DNA from: Misgurnus anguillicaudatus
Taxonomy: Eukaryota; Chordata; Actinopteri; Cypriniformes; Cobitidae
Direction of reading: 5' to 3'
Length of the DNA: 64,000 nucleotides
Assembly (NCBI RefSeq): GCF_027580225.2
Contig: NC_073337.2
Location: 9,683,001-9,747,000, forward strand
In this document: piece after piece, positions 12,201 to 23,171 of the stretch
How the letters are laid out: every line of letters starts with the position of its first letter
Position numbering within the stretch: position 1 is the first letter of the stretch
The notes under the pieces: model-generated
Database searches by the model: none
Seen by the model: only the letters and a program-made list of their open reading frames with translations
Told to the model about the DNA's origin: nothing
Translations under genes and position numbers: made by a program

Positions 12201-15200
12201 ACCTCCGTTCCCTGAGGGAGGGAATGAGACGTTGTATTGATAAAGTGACACTAGGGGTTCGACCTTGAGAGACCAATCGCTCGGATTCTCTATGATGGGC
12301 CAATGAGAGTTGCCGAATAAAATACAAATGAAATTTACATACCGTGACTTTGCCCGAAGATCCATGTATAAAATGGAGGCCGTAAGGCGATTTCATTCAG
12401 TTTTAGTGCTGAGGAGCCGATCTAAAGACCATCTGGTCAGTGGGAGGTCAGCGTTGAGAGACACAATGTCTCGTTCCCTCCCTCAGGGAATGGAGGTTAC
12501 ATACATAACCAAGACGTTCCCCTTCTGTTACTCACTCGACGTTGTGTCGATGAAGTGACACTAGGGGTTCCCTATGTAAGATGCCGCAATGCTGAGCAAG
12601 TTATCACCTATGCCAAAGAGGAGCTAGCAAGCAATGTTCCAGGGAACTTTGCATAGGTCAATAACCATCCCGTGCACAGGGAAAGTGAACCGTACCAAAT
12701 GGGACACAAAAAGGTTTCCACAAAGGCTTGCTGCCAACCCGACACTGGGAGGTTTTGGAGAGACATGCGGAGAACACAAACTATCTATGGGAGGTATAAG
12801 TGAAAAACATTTCCAAAAATAAGGAAACAAACTCAGAGCCAGAGCTACAAAGCGTGGAGCTAGCATGGCATAGGGCGAGGGTATAACCCGCCCAGGGAAG
12901 ACCCAAGGTCTTAATGGGGAAATATAAATCAGGATCGAAGGAGTAGCCCAACTTGCAGCTCTGCAGATGTCTGAAAGAGGGACACTAAACAGTGCCAAGG
13001 AGGAAACTACACTCCTAATAGAATAAGCCCATACCCCTAGTGGACAGGGCAAATTCTGTGAACGATATGCCAAAGAGATGGCATCCTCGATTCAAGAGCG
13101 ATTCCCTTTTTGGAGATAGCCTTCCCTTTCTGCTGACCTCCAAAACAGACAAAGAGCTGATCAGAAATTGTAAAATTCTGAGTATGGTCCAAGTAGGTGT
13201 GGAGCGCACGTACCGGACAAACCAATGTTGGGTCATACTAGGAAGGGCATGGGTGATCACTACCTGATCTCGAAATGGAGTTGTATGAACCTTGGGCACA
13301 TGGCCAGACCGGGGTCTCAAGATAAAGTGAGTTCAAGGCACCCATTGGTAGCAAAGAAACTTGGAGATACCAAGGCTCAAAGTGGGGCTTCTGAGGTCCA
13401 AAGGTCTGAAGAGGGAACAAGGCTAGACCTAGAAGACCAAAGAAAGGCATTGATCCAGGGGTTCTCTCTCCACAGGGGAGAAAAGAGTGCCGTTGACACG
13501 GAAGAGTCGAATGGTCCCATGAGCCATTTTGAAAAGTCACTCCAAAGCCATGTCGAGGGGTCGAAGGGATGATGGAATTCAGGCCTTAGGGGGGTTCAGA
13601 ATGGTCAACCATACCCAATGGCTATGAGACCACCCACCACCCTCAGCATCACAATAGGAAAGAAGTCTCTGCTACGTGATGCACCAGTGAGAGCGGAGGT
13701 GTGCAGGACAGAACATACTGTGTCCAAGCACAATGGTGGTCCAAACCCAATGGACTATGGGACCACCCTCCATCCTTAAGATCATTTGCCAAACCGCCAT
13801 ATTGGGCAAGAAAAGCCAGGAAAGGCTTAACTGGACTACTGTAAAGTGACCCAAAGTGCACACCTTTACTACAGTCACTAAGCGCGTGGTACCTGTACCT
13901 TGAGTCGTTACTACCCCCTAGAGGTGGAGCTAGCCCAACAGGTTGCAATGCCAATCCCTGCCGTAGCAAAGCCACACACCCGAGGGGGTACAAGCTAGTC
14001 ATCAGCCACTAAGTGAAAAAGCTCACCTTGCGATGCTGCAATTGATAACTTTACTCATATATAAGTTCCCAAAAGTAACCAACAGTCAGCTAAAAAGGTG
14101 TCTATTAATACCCAAAGGAACTTCACAGATTGCAACAGTCCCACTGGGCAATGAGCAACTGTTAGGATAGAAAAATTTGACACAGATTACCACATTAAAC
14201 CCAGCTCATCTTCAACTATTGGCTTAAAAAAAGATTTTCACAAATATGGGTGATGTCACAGACCCTACGTCCATGTTTTTACAGTCTATGTAAAATATAT
14301 TGCAAATATTTTGTTTTGCATCTGAAAATATCCACGTACATGTCTGAAAATGCTAATGTAATCTTATTTTGCAGTAATATAATGTTTTCTACATGTTTAA
14401 TAATTTCCCGTTTTTTTATCATGTCTTTCACATTTATTTCTATCCTATTTTTTATGTCTTTCCTAAAATGTATTTTTATTGTTCGTAACAATATTTTTAA
14501 CATCTTTACATGCATCATCTTCATAAGGAAAATAATACTGGTCTGTTGCGTAGATCACAAATTATATTTTTAACGTTAAATGGCGTTTTTACACCGTATA
14601 TTGTAGTATTTAAACACTTTATATCCAAATGTCAAAAAAGTTACTAAAATCAATGAACAGCACTAATAAAGCCCCATTCTTACAGATCATTAACTAAAAA
14701 AAGTTGGTTTAGGGTTTAGTTACTCTTTAATGTCTTGTCATGATGGCAGAGTTCTGGCAGTCCCATGTTCTATGTGGAGGCTCATGACCTTGTGTCTTCA
14801 GTGTCTCGTCTCTTGTCTCCGCTCCCTTGTTCTCCCAGTTAATTGTTTAATCATTAGTTCATTCCCTTCACCTGTTTTCCCCTTGTTATCTTGTTTAGTT
14901 TTTTTGTTTAGGCCCTGTTTACACGTACATGGTTATTTTTAAAAACTGAGAGATTTTACCTTCGTTTAGACGCAAACGGAGAACTCGCCTCTGAAACCGA
15001 TTGTTTCTAAAAACTCCGGCTAGAGTGGAGATCTTGAAAATCTTCGGTTGTGTCACGGAGTGACTTTTGAAGGGGTGGAACTAAAAGTGGGCGAAGATTA
15101 GTTCCGCCTGGACATTATTCCCCGAACACCAGTCACTTCCAGGAACTCCGGGAGACCGAAATTTGGGCAAGTTTGGCAACAGGTGTGTCGCTGAACGTGG

Positions 15201-18200
15201 CGATCATTGATTGGGTAATTCAGCAGGGAAGAGAAGTATAAAGTGGGCATTCAGAAATACAGGAAGTGTTGTTGATTTTTCAGCAGATACTGCGGGTGGA
15301 GCAGAACGTTCGGGGCATCTGAAGAGGAAACTGAGATGGATATATTGAGGATTTGGACCTTCACAAAGCGAAGAAGGAGTGGGACAACAATAATATACAG
15401 GTTTGAAATGGATAACCCGATTGGATAAAACTCTGTGTTGACTTATGCTGTCTTTATGAAAGGAGAGATACTTACCTGAAGAGCTGCTAGAGGATTTGGA
15501 ACCAAGCGAATGTCACCCTTCTGGCTGTGTATGTGTGAGTAGCTGCAAAGACAAAGAGAGGAAGATTAGCATCAACGGATTCGTGAGTACATTGAATGAT
15601 CAAAACATCTATATACCTTACCTTGAATATGGAATACCAACCATTGTTGTGAGTTGTGGAATAGTGTGTAAGCGGCCCCACGGTGGAAAGGATTTGTGGG
15701 TGAGCAGAGTATCGTTTGTAATGGGAGGACGTTATTCTGCTGCGGCTGTGACATCAACTGTGGGCCATCTGCTGTGTCAGTGTATTGGATTCTCCCCTGG
15801 ACGAACTCTCGGTCCAAAGGTGCCGACCGTAAGTCACTAGAGTGTGTGAAGTGCATTGCGACGTGTGTACACTTGAAGATTGCAGTGCTGTGCCGTGTCC
15901 CTGTTGTCTGCACTTACCCTTTTAGGCTGAGAAGGAAATCCTGCGGGGAAATCTCCAGCCCTAACGAGGCCAAGGCCTATCGTCCATCTCTTAAAGGGTC
16001 CGTAAGTTGAATGTTTTCTCTGTCCTCGTATATTCACTACAGAGTCAGACTAGGAGTCACTTACCTGTGGATACGCACATGTAAGCACCCAAGGCTAAGA
16101 GCCACCGATTGTGAATACACACCTGTAAACCACCCACCTGAGAATACGTACCTGTATGTTCCCACAGTAGAGAGTCATTCACCTGAGTACGTCCCTTGTA
16201 TGCTAAAAGCGAAGAGTCACTTACCTGTGAATACCCACCTGTATGCCCCAAAGCCAAGAGCCACCTATCCGTGAATGCATACCCGCAAGCCCCTTACCTG
16301 AGAATACGCTCTTACAAGCTAAAGCTAAGAGTTCCCACCTGTGAATACATACCTGCAAGCCACTTACCTGAGAGTACGCCCCTACACGCCAAAGCAAAGA
16401 GTCCTGTACTTGTGAACACGTACCTGTAGGCCCCCAAAGTAGAGAGCCATTTACCTGAGTACACCACCTTGTATGCTTAAAGCGATGAGTCACCTACCTG
16501 TGGATACACACCTGTATGCCCCAAAACTAAGCGACACCGATTTGTGAATACGTACCTGTATGCCTACAGCTGTAAGTCACTTACCTGAGAGTACGCCCTT
16601 ACAAGCTAAAGCTAAGAGTTCCTACCTGCGAATACATACCTGTATGTCTAGAGAGGGAGAGAAGACCTAGCCATTCATTTGGTACACACACTCGTATGCC
16701 ACAGTGACGTATCACTTCCTGGGAGTATGTTTTTGTATGCCTAGAGCTAAGAACCATTCACCTGTGAATATCTTCTTGTATGTCTAGAGTGGAGTCACAG
16801 TTGTCTGCCCTGGGACACGTACCTTTGAAGAATTAGTCACCCCTGGGTATCCGTCTCTGTACAAGCGAGCCACTCACCTGGGACATCCACCGGCATCTCC
16901 GCGACGAAGGAATGCCTACCTTTCTGTGGAAACATCAAAGGACCAACCATTAATATATCTCTGTGTCTTAAAGGAAGCCCATTTGCCCTTGGAGATTCCA
17001 GTTGCCCCGGATTCAGATACTGCAGTACAAGGTACTCACCCCTGCCCACGTGATACTTACCGTAATTTCTCTCTTGCCTCAGGAAGACGGAAAGGAGCCA
17101 CGGATGGTCCATCTGTAAGACAGGAAACAAGTTAGCTGGAACAGTGGATGAAAGTCACGCTAAAGAAGAGTACACATCCTGGAAAAACTTACATGAGTAT
17201 TCCCGTGACAAAGCCCAAACATCCCTGGCCCATACTTTCAGGACGGAGAGTTTGATTTTTGTTCCCCTTTCCCCCCTTCCCCTGCTTACATTTTAAATAT
17301 TTAAATAAAGTTTGTTTTAAAAGTACTTACCTCTTCTCGTGTGTCTGGTCATTGGGGTGTTCTTGAGACCTCCTCGAGGTGGAAACTAGGAAGGGGCGTG
17401 ACTCACAACACCTGTGGTCCGCTCCGACCTGTGACAGTTGCACGGTTGGTGTAAACTAAGACAAACGGATGTTTAAGCAGGCAACGTCACAGAGTATGCG
17501 CAAGAGCTTGCACCTACGTCAAAAGTGTGACCTATGTTTACATGTGACTTCCAAGATCACATTTAAGTTAGTGCAAACTCGTTTCGTGTATTTCTATTAG
17601 CAAATACAGCTGCTCCATTATGTCGAGGAGCAGAGAAGAGTGCTCGGAGGTCAGCAATTTTACGCATGTTCGAATTTTATGCAAGAACCGACAGACGGAT
17701 GATGTCAACGTACCGCGAGAGCAAGTTGAGAAATCACACGTAGAGGTCCAATTTCAAATCTCGCGGTACTTTGACGTCATCGAACACCTACTGCAACAAC
17801 TCCTCTCTCCAACGTGAAGAACCAGTCCGCGTCACCACCATCACTGCCGGTGATTGGCTTACGTGGGCTTGATCTTCTCTTGACGGCATATATGCACGGG
17901 TACGTGTAAATTAACACTTTTCTGAAAACTGACATGTGTGCACAATATTATTTTTGAAACCAGAGAGGTTGAAATGTCTGTTTATGAAAATAGCCGCCCA
18001 CGTGTAAACGTAGCCTCAATGTCACTGAATTCCTAGTCCTGTGCTTGATCGTTTTGTACTTTTCTTGTGATATCCAGTCTAGTGCTAAATATCAAAGTCT
18101 AGTCAAGTTTAGTGTTAAGTCTGTCTTTTGTGAAGTTACTGTGTTTATATGTTGTTATGCCCCCACGTGGGCTTTGTTTTCTTGCTGTGTCACAATAAAG

Positions 18201-19109
18201 TCTCTTTTGTTTAACCCCTGCGCTTGGGTTCTCGTCCCAATTCCGGACATTTTCAAAACATTTTGTTCAGCCTCATAGTCTATTGTGCACAACATAAAAG
18301 CAACGTTTTCATTGTTTTGGATTCTTGCAAATGCTTTGGTACATGCACTTAATGATGTACAATTTTCTAGTTTCCTATTTCACCTTCATATGCAATATGT
18401 CATACTGGATTTCTCAGAACATTTACACTCTCAGAAAAAAGGTACAGAAGTTGTCAATTGGACAGCACCTTCAAAACAGATCCTAATACGTGCCATTTTG
18501 GTACAGATATGTACCTTTAAGGAACAAGTATGTGCTTCTAAGATACCAATATGCACCTTTTAGGTACAAAAGTATACTTTTTGAAAAGGTACCACTGTAG
18601 TGACAACTAATTCATCGCATAAGTCGTTAAATTCATAAAATGTTCACTAATAAGAGAGGAATCACTGTTGTATAGCATTGTTTAAAATAAAAATAGAATT
18701 AGATTTACTGAAATTGTTCAATTAATTAAATTAGAAACTCACAACAATAAAAAACTAAAACATTCCAAAAAGGTTTTGTCCTCTATGTTTAATTCATAGA
18801 AAATAACAAATGAGATATCAATGATATTTTGACCTTTTTTACCTTACTGTTGTGTGGTCTTCTGTTCATGTCTCTGTTCTTGTGGATTATCTTGTCTTAT
18901 TTTCAACAAACTACTGCATTTGTGTCCAACTTCTCTGCTGCATCATTACAACTAGATAATATGGAGGTTGAATGAGATGTTTTGAAAATGTCATTACCAA
19001 GTTCATCCTGCATAAAGCTGTCGGGTGGGTTGACATACTCCATTGTGGACACATCAAGTTTCCAGTAGTGTTTAGTACAACGCACTGTTCTGTCAAACAC
19101 ACACACAAA

Positions 19110-19144
<35 letters not shown>

Positions 19145-22100
19145 CACAATGGCTGACATATAATAAATCTTTATGGTTTATTATGTCTGTGAAATATTAA
19201 CAAACATATAGACATTGTACATATAATGTAAACAGAATAATTGGAAAAAATGGAAATACTGGTTATTTATGGAGATAATTTTATCTCATTAATAATTCAC
19301 GCAAAAAACATGATTCACACATGCGTAGACTATTTCACATGCATGAAATCTAATTTACATACACAAAAAATATATATATTCGCAAAAACGATGTACATAC
19401 ACAAAATAAAAATACATATTCATAAAATACGTTTCACAAAAAAAAAAAAATTCACAAATGTAGAACTGTGTACGAAAAGTTTTAAATTTTGAGTTTATCA
19501 TGACAGTGAATGTACGAATCGTCTTTTTCGTGTGTGAATTGCTTTGAATTCGTGTGTGTGTTTTTTGAGACTTTGTTGGCAGCCGTTTCACAAAAAAAAA
19601 AAAAAAATTCACAAATGTAGAACTGTGTACGAAAAGTTTTAAATTTTGAGTTTATCATGACAGTGAATGTACGAATCGTCTTTTTCGTGTGTGAATTGCT
19701 TTGAATTCGTGTGTGTGTTTTTTGAGACTTTGTTGGCAGCGCGCTCTCCAACGTGGGTCACTCGTACTCTTTAGCCAATCAGATGCAAGCTTACCATTCA
19801 ACCAATCATAACCCGCCAAGAGCGCAGCACTCAAGGAGCTCAGCATTGCACACCTTTTGCGCAATCTGGCTCTCCTCACATATTTCCGGAAAAATCTGAG
19901 CATATGTGACCCGTCACGGAAACCAGGGACACAAGTCGGCAGCACAAGTTTCGAGAAAATGAGAAACAAAGTTTTTTTTTTTCAAAATTTGTGATTTTCG
20001 TTTTATTGCAGAATCTGTTAGTTGAGATCACGAAGAAGCCTCTCCATGTTTGAGATAGCAGTTTATGTATATTTAAAAGCGTACATTTTGCGGTTAAAAT
20101 AGGCTTGTTTTCCGGAGATTCTAGCGTGCAGCGGGGGGCGTCATTGTCTGTGTGTATTTACATACTGTATAAGCTTGTGTTTTCACCTCCGCCCCCAAAG
20201 GGAACAGCGTGACTACTGAATAAGGATAGTTCGCCCAAAACTGAAAATAATGTCATTAATGACTTACCATTATGTCGTTCTAAACTCAGAAGACCTCCGT
20301 TCATCTTCGGAACACAGTTTAAGATGTTTTAACATTAGATTTAGTCCGAGAGCTTTCTGTCTCCTCCATTGAAAATCTATGTACGGTTTCCATGTCCAGA
20401 AAGGTAATAAAAACATCCTCAAAGTAGTCCATGTGACATCAGTGGGTCAGTAAAATTGTGTTGATGCATCGAAAATACAGTTTGGTCCAAAAATAGCAAG
20501 AATTACGACTTTATTCAGCATTGTCTTCTCTTCCGGCTCGAGCGTGAAGTCACGTGACTGTAGTGACGTGGCTGCTCTGTCCCTTAAGACATGTTTGCTG
20601 AGTTTTATTTATTTTTTCAAACTTATAGCGTGCGTCTCCCCAGACTGTAAATGAAGCTCGGGCGCACAAAACAAACGAAATATAAAAGAAGCTGGGGCGG
20701 AACAAATAACAGTCAACCGCATATACGTCAGCCGCGTCACTGACTTTATGGGGCGCCGCAGTCGGATGACGTCAAAGTACCGCGAGAGCTCTTTAAGAAA
20801 TCTTACGGAGTAGTTTAATTTCGACTCGCTCTCGCGGTACTCTGACGTCATCCGACTGCGGCGCCCCATAAAGTCAGTGACGCGGCTGACTGTTATTTGT
20901 CCAAACACACAGAAGTTACACAGAGATCGTTGTATTCTTTATACAATTGGCTACATGTTTTGTCTATCAATATTTTCCATGAAGTCATTGCCTGATGGAG
21001 GAACGAGCGAGCGATTGGTAACATCTCTTAAGGACTTCACGTTTTCGACAGTGCTGTTTTTGGATTATCTATTTTAAATACAAACTTTGAAGGCGGGTTC
21101 ATGTGTTTAACGGAACGTAAATACCGGAGTGTAATCTGATATACCCTTACATGTTACGATGTAAATAGTCCTCAGATTGTATATTATATTGTATTACCAG
21201 AAGTTCATGCGAAATAGACTATATATCTATATTTCACGGATTATACGCATTTGTGGACAAAAATCATTGGATGATTCACACATCTGAAACAGACTGGATT
21301 CGACTTGTGATCCCCGCAAAGGTAACGTTAAAAGTCCTGTTTATTTTTGCATTTTGTCATTCGGACTTCTGTAATAAAATACTACATATGATGGTAGAAC
21401 CTCTGTATCTCAAAACGGCTTTACAGGGGGTATGGCTTAGCTAAATGAGATGTAAATGAGCCCTATTGTCTCTCCAGCCAGGGAAAAGGGAAAGTGTTAA
21501 CTTTTTTCTTTCTCAGATTTCTCAGCATTCTCTTTCTTGAATGTGTTACATTCAAATGGCCACAACTTCTCCAAATCTTATCAGATTTCCATGTGTTACA
21601 CATCGTTGGAAAGCTTAGAATCTGCACTTTCAGAATCTATGAATAACTCAAAATGCCCCAGATCCGACTTGTGTCCCTACTTTCCGTGACTGGTCACATA
21701 TTTACTTAGCGCATTTCGTATCTGAGTGTACTAGCAGCAAAATGCTTTCATAAAATTTATTTGAGAGCGATTTATAACTAAAGTATATTTATAGCATTAT
21801 ATAGTTAACCATTATAGTAATGGCTTCCAGAAAGTTTAAATATCAACAGCGGAAAGAAAGTAGTTAAGCTGAACATTGCTGTGTCCAGTTATGTGAGGAC
21901 TCCTCAAAAGTCTGAGTTTCCAAATGTTTTTTGTGGACAAAAATCACACAGAAAATGGATTCACAACATTCGACGCGAGCGATTTAACATCACTTCTCAT
22001 ACAAGGATCTGCAGTCATTTTAAAAGTGATGATTTGATCGTGCCATTGACCCTTAAAGTGCGTCGCTGGCTGAGAAAGGACGTTGCCTTATCCAGTGAAC

Positions 22101-23135
22101 CAAGTATTGCATTTAGTTTTGTTCAGGTATAAATAATATTGACTTGTATATAATCAACTTTTATTCAGTGTTGCCTGCACTGCAGGAATGTAAATATTGA
22201 CTTTAAACATTTGCAATGCAGTAATGTATTTAAATATACTGTAAATAACTTTAGTACAGGGTTGCCTGCACTGCATGGATGTAAACATGTAAATATAAAT
22301 GACTTTACACATTTGCAATGCAGTAATGTATTTAAATATACTGTAAATAACTTTTATTTAGTGTTGCATGCACTGCAGGAATGTAAACATGTAAATATAA
22401 ATGACTTTGAACATTTGCAATGCAGTAATGAATGTAAATATACTGTAAGTAACTTTTATTCAGTGTTGCCTGCACTGCATGAATGTAAATCTAAATTACT
22501 TCGAACATTTACATTGCAGTAAAGTATGTATGTAATATACTGTAAATAACTACCTTAACTTCAGAAATGTAAACATGTAAATATAAATAACTATCAAGCA
22601 AACAGATGTGTCAAGGTTGTAGCCAAATAGTTGCAGAGGTTGTAGTTATGCGGCATCTTGATAGCGATTAAGGTTGCGAGTTGTTGCTGCTGGTATGACA
22701 GCACACTTCCATACTAAACTCTGCCAAAGCCAAAATCCACCAAAGAATTGACATGTGACATCCTGATAGTGGTGACCGAAGGGGCTACAGCACTGGCAAG
22801 GTCCTTAAACGCCTCTGCTACTTGGAGGACTGTGAGGTCAGGCAGCTTACAGGTGACACTCTTTTAAAAGGTACTCCTGAAATGAAAAAAGGTAAATTCC
22901 TATCATTTTAGTCTTTAAAATCTTTCGCAGTTTTTTATCAAATACTGCTTCTTATTACATGGCATTTGCAATACTTCTAATCGTCTGACGTCCTGAATGT
23001 CACACCGCAGCCTCAATCTGGACAGGACTGTTGTTTTGTACATTGTAATGGATTATTCTGTAATAACCACTCGTATAAACTTTATCCGTTACATAAACAT
23101 TTTCAGTGAAATGAGCCTGATCTCATATAGTATGT

Positions 23136-23171
<36 letters not shown>

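Larger units (their letters stand above)
14909..18013. mobile_element. Inverted-repeat element interrupted by a solo LTR
   Basis: The left end GGCCCTGTTTACACGTACAT and right end CCACGTGTAAACGTAGCC (17999-18013) form imperfect terminal inverted repeats of a hAT-like MITE family. A relative ends at about 935-957 (CATGTAAACGTAGCC). About 720 bp remain once the solo LTR at 15051-17436 is removed. It contains the hairpin at 17698-17781. Confidence 0.6.
14714..18275 (+). mobile_element. Gypsy-type LTR relic split by later insertions
   Basis: The halves at 14714-14908 and 18014-18275 match a contiguous relative at 31647-32009: shared TTATCTTGTTTAGTTT, TCTAGTCAAG, GCCCCCACGTGGGCTTTG, a poly(A) signal and TTTGTTTAACCCCTGCG. 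The ancestor was therefore one approximately 450-bp LTR, later entered by the element at 14909-18013. Confidence 0.6.

Noticed and set aside
12624..13572. Overlapping open frames of 100-149 codons in cmah intron 2
   Set aside because: They lie on both strands within a GC-richer interspersed repeat, with no recognisable domain and no conserved start context.
15496..16493. Several 90-114 codon frames on both strands
   Set aside because: They fall inside the solo LTR and its tandem array. The repeats create open frames without any known domain.
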